A DNA stretch of 64,000 nt. It comes from Streptomyces morookaense (lineage in GTDB: Bacteria; Actinomycetota; Actinomycetes; Streptomycetales; Streptomycetaceae). The DNA lies in NCBI RefSeq assembly GCF_013030945.1, contig NZ_JABBXF010000021.1, positions 62,001-126,000 of the forward strand, read 5' to 3'. A program made the translations under genes and the position numbers. Of this stretch, positions 9,138 to 17,781 are shown one piece after another. The notes under the pieces were generated by a model that was not told where the DNA came from, ran no database searches, and saw only the letters and a program-made list of their open reading frames with translations. How positions within the stretch are numbered: the stretch's first letter is position 1; each line of letters begins with the position of its first letter.

Positions 9138-10496
9138 ATGTCGCTGAATGTCGGCCAAGTTGCACAGGTGCTGATTGCGCTGATCCTGCTGGTGATCGTC
9201 GCGCACAGCACCGCGTACGCATTCAAGGCGCTGAAACAGCCGCCGGTCATCGGCGAGATTGTCGGCGGGCTGCTGCTGGGACCCACGGTGCTCGGGTACT
9301 TCTCTCCGGGGCTCCAGGAACACCTCGTCCCGTCCAAGGGCCCGGCTGCCTCGGCCCTGGGGGTGGTCTACGAACTGGGGCTGCTGCTCCTCGTCTATCT
9401 GACCGGTACGGAGCTGCACGGCCGGGCCACCCGAGAGGAGCGCCGGACGATCACGTTCGTGGCCCTTTCCGGCCTGCTGGTGCCGTTCACCGTCGGGCTC
9501 GCGGTCGCCCAGGGCTTCGGCGTCGGGAAACTGTCCGGACCGCATGGGTCCCGCACCACGCTGGTGCTGGTGTTCGGGCTCGCCATCGCCCTCACCAGCA
9601 TCCCGGTGATCTCCCGGATCATGCTGGATCTGGGCATGCTGCGAACGCGGTTCGCGCGCATCATCCTGACCGTGGCCGTGATGGAGGACGTCGTCCTGTA
9701 CGTCGTGCTCGCCCTCGTGATGGGAATAGCAGGTGCTTCGTCCGGTGACACCTACGGAATCGGCACCCTGCTGAAAGGAGAATCGCTCGGCTGGCAGGCG
9801 TGCTACTTCAGCGTGGCGCCGGTCGTGTTTCTCGTGGTCCTCGTCCGCTACGGCCGGCGGCTCTTCGCGGCCCTCGCCGGACTGCGCTGGAACCTGCTGG
9901 CGCAGCGCAGTCCCACGGCTTTCCTGATGATTTTCGTGTTCGCGCTCTGCCTGGCCTGCAGCGGTCTCGGGATCGATCCGATATTCGGTGCCCTCACGGC
10001 CGGGATGTGCGAGGCGGGTGCGGCCCGCGGCGACCAGGCGCGGGAGACACTCCGCACCATCTCGCTCGCCTTCTTCGTCCCCGTGTATTTCGCGATCGTC
10101 GGGCTGAAGCTGGACCTGGTCCACCATTTCGACGTCATGTTTTTCGTGTGGTTCCTCGCCCTCGCCTGCGTGGTCAAGTTCACCAGCGTCTGGATCGGCG
10201 CCCGGCTGGCCGGACAGGACCGCACCGCGTCGACCGACATCGCCGCGGCGATGAACGCCCGCGGCGGGCCCGGCATCGTGCTCGCCACCACCACCTTCGG
10301 TGCCGGCATCATCAGCGAGGGCTTCTTCAGCTCGCTCGTGGTCCTGTCCATCGTCACCTCCCAGATGGCCGGGGTCTGGCTCGCCCGGGCGATGGACCGC
10401 GGAGGACCCCTGCTGGACCGGTATCCCGACGGGCCCGCGCGTCCGGCCGGGGCGGGCGCCAGAAGCGACGAATGTCAGGAGGCAGCGAGCGCATGA
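9138..10496 (+). CDS. flH: CPA2-family cation/proton antiporter (FlH-like)
   Basis: An integral membrane protein of 452 aa with about 12-13 hydrophobic segments, of the Na+/H+ exchanger (CPA2, KefB/NapA-like) type. ATG 9138 follows the purine-rich GGGGGTGGG; an upstream in-frame region to 9042 looks non-coding. The ion-binding helix reads AVMEDVVLYVV, with Glu-Asp at the position of the usual Asp-Asp or Asn-Asp pair. The segment AMNARGGPGIVLATTTF is a conserved late helix. The S. cattleya fl cluster contains a comparable antiporter called FlH. A role in ion or pH balance during fluoride handling is plausible but unproven. The stop overlaps the next gene's ATG. Confidence 0.9.
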   Translation: MSLNVGQVAQVLIALILLVIVAHSTAYAFKALKQPPVIGEIVGGLLLGPTVLGYFSPGLQEHLVPSKGPAASALGVVYELGLLLLVYLTGTELHGRATREERRTITFVALSGLLVPFTVGLAVAQGFGVGKLSGPHGSRTTLVLVFGLAIALTSIPVISRIMLDLGMLRTRFARIILTVAVMEDVVLYVVLALVMGIAGASSGDTYGIGTLLKGESLGWQACYFSVAPVVFLVVLVRYGRRLFAALAGLRWNLLAQRSPTAFLMIFVFALCLACSGLGIDPIFGALTAGMCEAGAARGDQARETLRTISLAFFVPVYFAIVGLKLDLVHHFDVMFFVWFLALACVVKFTSVWIGARLAGQDRTASTDIAAAMNARGGPGIVLATTTFGAGIISEGFFSSLVVLSIVTSQMAGVWLARAMDRGGPLLDRYPDGPARPAGAGARSDECQEAASA

Positions 10497-11212
10497 CACG
10501 GCGCCAGGAGTGCGGAACCGCGGCAGCATTCGTGAAGACGGCGGACGTCGGCATCGCCATCGTGGACGAGAACGTCATCTTCCGTGCGGGGCTCGTGCAC
10601 TTCCTGTCCGCGGAGGACGCGTTCAGCGTGGTGATGCAGGCGGCGACGGTGCAGGAGGCCGTCGCCGCCGTCGGGGCGCTGCAGCCGGAGGTGGTGCTCG
10701 TGGGCACCGACCGTGTGACGGCCGACGTCCCCGGGGACCTGGCGGCACTGCGCGCGGCGGCGCCACTGGCGCGTGTCGTCGTCCTCCTGGCCCAGGAGGA
10801 CCCCCTCGCCGTCAAACGCCTGCTCGCGGCCGGCGTCCAGGCGGCCATCCCGCGGCAGGCGTCCCCGCAGGAACTTGCAGGAACGATTCGCGGCATCGTC
10901 CACGGCGCCGACCGCATCGTGCTGTCGGTGGCCCGGAGCACCCTGGCCTGCCTGCGGGGGCAGGGCGAGCCCCAACTGACGGCGCGGGAACGGGAGATCG
11001 TCGCCCTCGTCGCCCGGGGGATGCGCAATTCCCAGATCGCCCGCCACCTGGTCATCACCGAGGGCACGGTCAAGCGCCATCTCTCCAACGCCTACGCGAA
11101 GCTGGACGCCTCCTGCCGCACCGAGGCCGTTCGCAAGGCGGTCGAACGCGGCATGATCCCGCCGGTGATGTCCGTCATGGCCCCGCCCGAGGGCTACGAG
11201 GCCGCCGGATAG
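10493..11212 (+). CDS. LuxR/NarL-type regulator lacking the phosphoacceptor aspartate
   Basis: A protein of 239 aa whose ATG overlaps the antiporter stop (ATGA); AGGAGG at 10477-10482 precedes it. The receiver-like half keeps an acidic pair (IAIVDENVIFRAG), but the phosphorylation site reads VVLVGTDRV, with Gly at the Asp position. The C-terminal HTH is canonical: LTAREREIVALVARGMRNSQ then GTVKRHLSNAYAKLD. Like the regulator at 6354 it should act without phosphorylation. Coupling to the antiporter suggests co-expression with fluoride or ion handling. Its 3' end overlaps the convergent XRE-cupin gene by 19 bp. Confidence 0.87.
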   Translation: MTRRQECGTAAAFVKTADVGIAIVDENVIFRAGLVHFLSAEDAFSVVMQAATVQEAVAAVGALQPEVVLVGTDRVTADVPGDLAALRAAAPLARVVVLLAQEDPLAVKRLLAAGVQAAIPRQASPQELAGTIRGIVHGADRIVLSVARSTLACLRGQGEPQLTAREREIVALVARGMRNSQIARHLVITEGTVKRHLSNAYAKLDASCRTEAVRKAVERGMIPPVMSVMAPPEGYEAAG

Positions 11213-11772
11213 GTCATGACGAGCACGGCGTCCACGCCGGGGCGCAGGGCCTCGTAGAAGTGCTCGACATCGGCCGAGAACGTCACGAAGTCCCCCTCGG
11301 CCAGCTCCACCGGGGCCTCCACCGGCCCGACCCGGAGCGCTCCGCGCAGCACGACGATGCGCTCGACAGTCCCCTTGGCGTGGGCCGGGCTGTCGATGCG
11401 CCGGCCGGCCTCGGCGATGCGGACCCGCCAGATCTCGCTGAGCCCGCCCGCGCCGATCCGCTCCAGCAGTTCCTGCTTGCTCTTCTCGGGGGCGGCGGTG
11501 CCCCGTTGGAGCACCGGCGTCTGCGGCACCACGTCGACCAGGAGGTCGCCGAGGGGCAGGCGCAGGGCGACGGCGATGGCCGAGATCGTCTCGATCGTCG
11601 GGTTGCCCCGCCCGGATTCGATGCCGGACAGGGTTGCCCGGCTGACGCCGGACAGGCGCGACAGTTCCGCGAGTGACAGGTCGCGAAAGGCCCGCAGTCG
11701 GCGCACTTGTGCGCCGACTGTTGCTCCTACGCCTCGTGCCGTGTCCGTCGTCGTCGTGTGCTGACCGCCCAT
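11194..11772 (-). CDS. XRE-family regulator with C-terminal cupin domain
   Basis: A protein of 192 aa from ATG 11772. Residues ~17-75 form a helix-turn-helix (LRAFRDLSLAELSRLSGVSR, then TLSGIESGRGNPTIETI). Residues ~105-190 form a small cupin fold (VERIVVLRGALRVGP..LAEGDFVTFSADVEHFYEAL). Proteins of this kind sense small metabolites or amino acids and usually repress nearby genes. It sits between the flH/LuxR pair and fthA, and is a candidate local regulator of the cluster. The effector is unknown. Confidence 0.9.
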   Translation of the reverse strand: MGGQHTTTTDTARGVGATVGAQVRRLRAFRDLSLAELSRLSGVSRATLSGIESGRGNPTIETISAIAVALRLPLGDLLVDVVPQTPVLQRGTAAPEKSKQELLERIGAGGLSEIWRVRIAEAGRRIDSPAHAKGTVERIVVLRGALRVGPVEAPVELAEGDFVTFSADVEHFYEALRPGVDAVLVMTYPAAS

Positions 11773-11794
11773 GCCGCAGAGCGTACGGGTTGCA

Positions 11795-11972
11795 GCGCCC
11801 CGTCAGGGGCGCGGGGAACTGCGCGAGCAACCACGACGCGCCTGCGGTCGAGGTTCCCCCAGCTACCGCTGGGGGTGCCCCCAGGGCTGCGCCCCGGACC
11901 CGTGGGGTGGCGCGTCCACCTGCGGGCCGGTGGGGGCTGGTCGCGCAGTTCCCCGCGCCCCTGACGGGGCGC
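11795..11972. repeat. Composite inverted repeat with terminator hairpins, downstream of fthA
   Basis: The left arm (11795-11833) and right arm (11934-11972) are near-perfect inverted copies. Each carries a GCGCCCC-4nt-GGGGCGC hairpin (11795-11812 and 11955-11972) joined to the 16-mer GCGCGGGGAACTGCGC (11809-11824) or its complement (11943-11958). Between them is another hairpin, CCCCCAGC-tacc-GCTGGGGG (11856-11875). It should stop transcription in both directions between fthA and the XRE gene. The same 16-mer recurs at three other gene ends in the window. Confidence 0.85.
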
Positions 11973-11990
11973 GAACCGGGGCGCGCCCCG

Positions 11991-13868
11991 TCACCGGCGG
12001 CGTACCGCCCGGCGGGACAGCCGCTCCACCAGGTCCCGGCACTCCTCGTACCCGGCGGCCCAGAAGACGAGGCCGTGCCGGCGGACGTACATCACCTGGC
12101 TCGTGGCGGCCCCCTCCGTGACGGCCTCGGCCAGTGCGACGCTTCCGTATTCCTGCGGGGGCAGGACCAGGATGTTCCCTTCCTCCTCCAGTTCCCGGTC
12201 GATGATGCAGTGGTTGTGCACGATGTACGCGGCGCCGGTCTTCTCGCGCAGCAGATGGTGCATATAGGCCTCGGCGGACGGCGGGCCGTCCCCCCTGCAC
12301 CGGAGCGTCCAGCCGTCCCGGCCGGTGATCTCCGTGAAGTCCTCCGGCGCGAGGTCCTTGATGTAGACGCCGCTGGCCGTGACGAAGTGCCGGTTCTCCG
12401 CGTCCGCGCAGCTGATGTTGCCCGCCGAGTCGATCTGGTGCGGGAAGCCGCCGGCCAGGACGCCGAGGGCACGGGCCTGTTCGAAGAGGGTGCGGGGCGG
12501 GCGGGCCGCGGTCGGGGCGAGCTGCACACCGATCCAGCGCGGCCGGCCGGCGGGTGCCGCCGCGGGGGCGGGGGACAGCGTGACGGACTCCCGGCCGGGG
12601 GCGGCGGCGTCCGTGCCGGTGTAGAGGATCTCCCGGTACCGCCCCACGAGTTCGACGACCTTCGGGCGGATGCGCTCCGGCTCCTCCGTGCCCAGGATCA
12701 GGGGCGCCAGCAGATCGGCGACCTCGGTGAGGGCGGCCCGGTCCAGCCCCCTCCGGGTCACCTCCTGCACGCCGAACCGCAGGGTGTCCCGGTGGTTGAA
12801 GGCGACGACCCGGTTGGCCGAGATGTTCGCCCGCACCAGCCGGTCGAGCACCGCCGGTCCGCTGCCCACCGAGCGCGTGTCGACGAAGAACATGTGGTTG
12901 GCCGTGAAGCCGCGCTCCGCCGCCAGGACCGGCACGCCGCGCGCGTACAACTCCTCGGCCAGGAAACGGGCGTTGGCGACGACCCGTGCCGCGTAGGCGC
13001 GCCCGTCGTACCACATCTCGTGCAGGGCGACGAAGAGCGCGATGGTGGGGGCGGTGTGCTGGCTGCTCACCATGCCGGACGAGAGCGTGTAGCCGACGTT
13101 CTCCATCAGGGTGCGGTCGGTGCCGAGGATGATGCCCTTCTGCGGGCCGAACAGTGTCTTGTGGGTGTTGGCCTGGAGGATGTCGGCGCCCTCGCCCAGC
13201 GGGTCCTGGAACTGGCCGCCCGCGATCAGCCCGAGGGTGTGGGACGCGTCGAACACCAGGGGGGCGTCGCCCGCGATCTCCTTGAGGTCCGCCAGGGGGA
13301 AGGGGAAGAGGTAGTTCATCGCGTCGACGTAGAGCAGGGAGGGGCGCTCCCGCTCGACGGCCTCGCGCGTCCGGTCGAGGTCGATCGACATGTTCTCGTC
13401 GTAGACGTAGGTGCAGCTGCGCCGGCCGAACGACCGGCAGATCAGTTCCGTCAGGAAATGGCCGCCGTCCTTGGTGGCCACACGCATGACCGTGTCCCCC
13501 GGCTCCGAGAGCGCGGCGAAGGTCGTCTGCATGGCGTGCAGCCCGGAGAGGCAGCGGAATTCGGCGTACGCGCTGCCGAAGAGCCGGCGGCACACCTCGG
13601 TGGCCGACTGCTCGATCGTGCTGATCCGGTCGAGACCGCGCAGCAGGAGGTTGTTCAGGCGCGCCGGGGACGACTCCCGCATGTCCAGGTGCTCCAGGAG
13701 GTACCGCTCGGAGAGCGGGCTCGACAGCACCTGCTGGGCCAGCGGCGACAACACGGTCTCGTTCGCGGTCAGATGGAGGACGTCCGACTGCTCCTTCTCC
13801 TCGGCCGCCACGAGTTCGCGGATGGCCTGCATCGACAACGGCGTGCCGGTGACGCCTTCGGGTGGCAC
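11991..13868 (-). CDS. fthA: Fluorothreonine transaldolase: SHMT-like PLP domain fused to class II aldolase-like domain
   Basis: A protein of 625 aa. GTG 13868 is supported by AAGGGAG six bases upstream. Residues ~10-410 are a serine hydroxymethyltransferase-like PLP domain, with FDASH at 206-210 and the Schiff-base lysine K237 in ANTHKTLFGPQKG. Residues ~435-620 resemble class II aldolase/adducin, with metal-binding histidines HNH at 551-553 and H598 in RRHGLVFW. This fusion is the hallmark of the enzyme that transfers the aldehyde of fluoroacetaldehyde onto threonine-derived glycine to give 4-fluorothreonine and acetaldehyde. Its position next to the fluorinase gene makes the assignment strong. 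Other threonine transaldolases (ObaG/LipK type) usually lack the second domain. It lies downstream of flA on the same strand, across a strong hairpin. Confidence 0.92.
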   Translation of the reverse strand: MPPEGVTGTPLSMQAIRELVAAEEKEQSDVLHLTANETVLSPLAQQVLSSPLSERYLLEHLDMRESSPARLNNLLLRGLDRISTIEQSATEVCRRLFGSAYAEFRCLSGLHAMQTTFAALSEPGDTVMRVATKDGGHFLTELICRSFGRRSCTYVYDENMSIDLDRTREAVERERPSLLYVDAMNYLFPFPLADLKEIAGDAPLVFDASHTLGLIAGGQFQDPLGEGADILQANTHKTLFGPQKGIILGTDRTLMENVGYTLSSGMVSSQHTAPTIALFVALHEMWYDGRAYAARVVANARFLAEELYARGVPVLAAERGFTANHMFFVDTRSVGSGPAVLDRLVRANISANRVVAFNHRDTLRFGVQEVTRRGLDRAALTEVADLLAPLILGTEEPERIRPKVVELVGRYREILYTGTDAAAPGRESVTLSPAPAAAPAGRPRWIGVQLAPTAARPPRTLFEQARALGVLAGGFPHQIDSAGNISCADAENRHFVTASGVYIKDLAPEDFTEITGRDGWTLRCRGDGPPSAEAYMHHLLREKTGAAYIVHNHCIIDRELEEEGNILVLPPQEYGSVALAEAVTEGAATSQVMYVRRHGLVFWAAGYEECRDLVERLSRRAVRRR

Positions 13869-13891
13869 GGCTGGCTCCCTTCCGTCAACGG

Positions 13892-13907
13892 GCCCTTCGT
13901 GAAGGGC
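13892..13907 (-). promoter_or_regulatory. Small hairpin in the fthA leader
   Basis: GCCCTTC-gt-GAAGGGC forms a perfect 7-bp stem about 24 bases upstream of the fthA start codon on the transcript. It lies between the large flA terminator hairpin and the fthA ribosome binding site. It could protect the 5' end or tune translation; the role is inference. Confidence 0.45.
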
Positions 13908-13915
13908 GGAAAGCG

Positions 13916-13964
13916 GCGCCGGGCCGGCCGCCGACCGGGTGCGGATCGGCGGCCGGCCCGGCGC
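13916..13964 (-). terminator. Strong hairpin between flA and fthA (terminator or attenuator)
   Basis: A perfect 19-bp inverted repeat, GCGCCGGGCCGGCCGCCGA (13916-13934) and its complement (13946-13964), with an 11-nt loop. It begins 9 bases after the flA stop codon and precedes fthA on the same strand. It has no T-run, as is usual in Streptomyces. It should end most flA transcripts and either reduce or uncouple fthA expression. Confidence 0.8.
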
Positions 13965-13973
13965 ACCGGCCGG

Positions 13974-15075
<1,102 letters not shown>

Positions 15076-15972
15076 ATGCGAGAATCGGGCGGCGCGGCTT
15101 TCCACTCGGCCGACCTCGGCATCATCGGGGGCAGCGGGCTCTACGCCTTCGACGGCCTGCAGGACGTGACGGAAGCCGAACTCAGGACTCCCTACGGCGA
15201 CCCCAGCGGGCCGCTGGTCCTGGGCACGGCCGGGAACCGCCGCATCGCATTCCTGCCGCGCCACGGGCGCGGCCACCGCATCGCCCCGTCGCAGGTTCCG
15301 GCGCGGGCCAACATCTACGCGCTGAAGTCCCTCGGCGTCCGCGAAGTGATCAGCGTCAGCGCCGTGGGCAGCCTGCGCGGCGACTTCGCCCCGGGCGACA
15401 TGGTCGTCCTCGACCAGCTCTTCGACCGGACCTCGGGACTGCGGCCCGCCTCGTTCTTCGGGGACGGGATGGTCGCCCATGTGTCCATGGCGGACCCGTA
15501 CTGCGGCCGGCTGCGCCCGCTCCTGGAACGGGTGGCCGCCGGCGAACACGCCACGGTCCACGGGTCCGGGACGTACTGCTGCATCGAAGGGCCCCAGTTC
15601 TCCACCCGCGCCGAGTCCGAGGTGTTCCGCTCGTGGGGGATGGACGTCATCGGCATGACGGCGCTCCCGGAGGCGAAGCTCGCCCGTGAGGCTGAACTCT
15701 GTTATGCGGGGCTCGCACTCGTGACGGATTACGACTGCTGGCACCCGGGCCACGCGTCGGTGGACGCGCAGGGGGTCGCGGAGATCATGGAGGCCAACGT
15801 GGCCGCCGCCCAGAGGGTCGTGATGCGGTTCGCCGAGACGTCCCGGCCCGCCTCCTGCGGGTGTCACCGGGCGCTGGACAAAGCCATTATGACGGACAGT
15901 CAGATCATTCGAGGGGGCCCGGAGAGCACGGTGCCCACGCTCCTGCGCGGCCGGATCGCGCCGGTGGGGTGA
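15076..15972 (+). CDS. flB: 5'-fluoro-5'-deoxyadenosine phosphorylase (MTAP/PNP family)
   Basis: A protein of 298 aa from ATG 15076, with GGAGGG seven bases upstream. It phosphorolyses 5'-FDA to adenine and 5-fluoro-5-deoxyribose-1-phosphate, the second step of the pathway. Family motifs are DLGIIGGSGLYAF near the N-terminus, the phosphate-binding FLPRHGRGHRIAPSQVPARA region, CIEGPQFSTRAESE and the purine-site DVIGMTALPEAKLARE and TDYDCW. The last ~35 residues go beyond the usual MTAP core. Taken alone it could be an ordinary methylthioadenosine phosphorylase; position divergent from flA makes FlB far more likely. The YbaK gene follows 150 bp downstream. Confidence 0.92.
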   Translation: MRESGGAAFHSADLGIIGGSGLYAFDGLQDVTEAELRTPYGDPSGPLVLGTAGNRRIAFLPRHGRGHRIAPSQVPARANIYALKSLGVREVISVSAVGSLRGDFAPGDMVVLDQLFDRTSGLRPASFFGDGMVAHVSMADPYCGRLRPLLERVAAGEHATVHGSGTYCCIEGPQFSTRAESEVFRSWGMDVIGMTALPEAKLAREAELCYAGLALVTDYDCWHPGHASVDAQGVAEIMEANVAAAQRVVMRFAETSRPASCGCHRALDKAIMTDSQIIRGGPESTVPTLLRGRIAPVG

Positions 15973-16123
15973 GCCCGCCCGTGTCCCGCCGGAGCCGCGG
16001 GCACGAGCGGTATGGTGCTCCGCAGGCCGGTCGTCACCGACGGGCCGTACCCGGCGGGAGCGTCAACTCGGCGCCCGCCCCGCCCTGTTCCCTGCGCCGC
16101 GTCCGGCGGCTGAGAGGTGTCCG

Positions 16124-16639
16124 GTGGAAACCACGGAGAGCACGGAAGTCACGGAGAGCATGTACGAGAAGCTGGTGGAGCTGCTCGACCGGCACGGTGC
16201 GGAGTACCGGCTGATCGACCACGAGCCGGAGGGCCGTACCGAGATCGTCAGCCCCATGCGGGGGAACGACGTCGCCGACGCCGCCAAGTGCATCGTCGTC
16301 ATGGTCAAGCTGGGCAAGAAGGTCACCAAATACGTGCTGGCCGTCGTGCCCGGCGACGCGCGCGTCGACCTCAACGGCCTCAAGCAGCTGCTCGGCGGTA
16401 CGTATGTGTCGTTCGCGAACACCGAGGCCGCGGAGCGCCTGGCGGGCAGTGTGGCGGGGACGATCCTGCCCTTCGCCTTCCACCCCGACCTGGAGCTGAT
16501 CGTCGACCCGTCGCTGCTGGAGAAGGAGGAGATCTTCTTCAATGCCGCGCGCCTCGACCGGTCCATGGCCCTCCGCGTCAAGGACTACGTGGCCATCACG
16601 TCCCCGCGGACGGAGCGCATCGCGGCTCCGGCGGGCTGA
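16124..16639 (+). CDS. fthB: YbaK/ProX-type trans-acting tRNA-editing protein (FthB-like, fluorothreonyl-tRNA deacylase)
   Basis: A protein of 171 aa from GTG 16124, with GAGAGG six bases upstream. It is a stand-alone YbaK/INS-fold editing domain: a histidine near the N-terminus (LIDHEPEG), a central AKCIVVMVKLGKK, then GTYVSFANTEAAERL and AGTILPFAFHPDLELIVDP. Such proteins hydrolyse mischarged aminoacyl-tRNAs. In S. cattleya the FthB protein was shown to deacylate fluorothreonyl-tRNA and prevent misincorporation in place of threonine. Location between flB and the EamA exporter supports the same role here. That FthB itself has this fold is from memory. Confidence 0.82.
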   Translation: METTESTEVTESMYEKLVELLDRHGAEYRLIDHEPEGRTEIVSPMRGNDVADAAKCIVVMVKLGKKVTKYVLAVVPGDARVDLNGLKQLLGGTYVSFANTEAAERLAGSVAGTILPFAFHPDLELIVDPSLLEKEEIFFNAARLDRSMALRVKDYVAITSPRTERIAAPAG

Positions 16640-16646
16640 GGCACCC

Positions 16647-16667
16647 GTCCGGCAGTGGCTGCCGGAC
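16647..16667 (+). terminator. Hairpin after the fthB-like gene
   Basis: GTCCGGCA-gtggc-TGCCGGAC, a perfect 8-bp stem with a 5-nt loop, begins 7 bases after the fthB-like stop. No T-run follows. A separate promoter-like sequence for the exporter lies 27 bases further on. Confidence 0.65.
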
Positions 16668-16670
16668 GCC

Positions 16671-16699
16671 CTACCGCTGCCCATGGTGTTCGGTATAAT
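16671..16699 (+). promoter_or_regulatory. Putative fthC promoter with perfect TATAAT
   Basis: TATAAT at 16694-16699 is a perfect -10 hexamer, unusual in this GC-rich DNA. The -35 region at 17 bp spacing (CTACCG) is weak, so an activator may be needed. An inverted repeat GTAT-aatcg-ATAC (16693-16705) overlaps the -10 and could be a repressor site. The start codon of the exporter lies 71 bp downstream, giving a leader of about 65 nt. Confidence 0.5.
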
Positions 16700-16770
16700 C
16701 GATACTCCTGTCACTCTGCTGGACACCGTGGGGAGCGTGCTCGCCCGCCTGTCCGGGCCGGGAGAGCCGT

Positions 16771-17772
16771 ATGCCCTTACCCGCTCCCTCCCGCGGAGCC
16801 GCGCACGAGCATCGCCGTTCACTCCTGCTGTCCGACGCCTCCGTGCTGCTGGTGGCCGTGATCTGGGGATCCAGCTACGTCGTCATGCAGGACGTGGGCG
16901 AGTCGGTCCCCGCGGCGGCCTTCCTGTCGCTGCGGTTCCTGACGGCGCTGCCCGCCATCGCCCTGATCGCCGCTCCGACGCTGCGCAGGATCACCCGGTC
17001 CGAACTGCTGTCGGGCGCCTTCTTCGGCTCGCTGCTCTTCGGGATCCTCATCCTGGAGACGGTCGGCGTGAAACACACCTCCGCGGCCAACTCCGGCTTC
17101 CTGATCACCGTTTCGGTCGTCCTCATCCCCGTGCTCGAACGGGTCATCAGCCGTCGCAGGCAGCCCGCCATGGTCTACGCGGCCACGGTCACGGCGCTGA
17201 TCGGCTGCGGTCTGCTGGTGCTGCAAGGAGGGCTGCACCCGCAGGCGGGCGACCTCATCATCCTCGGGGCGGCGCTGATCCGCGCCACCCAGATCACGCT
17301 GTTCGGCCGGCGCAGCGGCGCGAGTGCCGCACAGTCGCTCTCCAACCTGACGCTCGTCGAGTTCGTCGTCGTCACCCTCCTCGCGGGTGCCGCCTCCTGC
17401 TTCACCCCGGCACCGGTCTGGCAGGCCGCCGGCGCGGTCGGCGGCCGGGACTGGCTGCTCATCGCCTACCTCGGCGTCCTCGGCACGTCGTACGCCTTCT
17501 TCATCCAGCTGCGCGCGGCCCGTACGTCGAGCTCGACGAGGGTCGGGCTGATCCTGGCCACCGAGCCGCTCTTCGCCGCGGTGTTCGCCGTCGTGACGGC
17601 CGGCGAGGGCATCGGCCTGGTGCAGGGCATCGGCGGCGGGCTCATCGTCCTCGCCGCAACGGTCGGACGGCACTTCGAGGGGCGGGTCGCGGCGGATCCG
17701 CCCGCGCAGGACGAGGAGCCGCCGCATGCGGACCACGCGGCGGCCCAGGGGCGCAGCGGGACGGCCGCGTGA
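16771..17772 (+). CDS. fthC: EamA/DMT-family exporter (FthC-like, fluorothreonine transport)
   Basis: A membrane protein of 333 aa with about ten hydrophobic helices in two EamA repeats. The first repeat begins LLVAVIWGSSYVVMQD and the second begins near LIILGAALIRATQI, ending in the glycine-rich LVQGIGGGLIVLAA. Drug/metabolite transporters of this type export amino acids and related small molecules. S. cattleya FthC belongs to the same context and is linked to fluorothreonine transport. ATG 16771 has GGAGAG just upstream. A hydrophilic tail of ~35 residues follows the last helix. It converges on the right DUF190 gene with a 9-bp gap. Confidence 0.88.
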   Translation: MPLPAPSRGAAHEHRRSLLLSDASVLLVAVIWGSSYVVMQDVGESVPAAAFLSLRFLTALPAIALIAAPTLRRITRSELLSGAFFGSLLFGILILETVGVKHTSAANSGFLITVSVVLIPVLERVISRRRQPAMVYAATVTALIGCGLLVLQGGLHPQAGDLIILGAALIRATQITLFGRRSGASAAQSLSNLTLVEFVVVTLLAGAASCFTPAPVWQAAGAVGGRDWLLIAYLGVLGTSYAFFIQLRAARTSSSTRVGLILATEPLFAAVFAVVTAGEGIGLVQGIGGGLIVLAATVGRHFEGRVAADPPAQDEEPPHADHAAAQGRSGTAA

Positions 17773-17781
17773 TCAGCCTGA

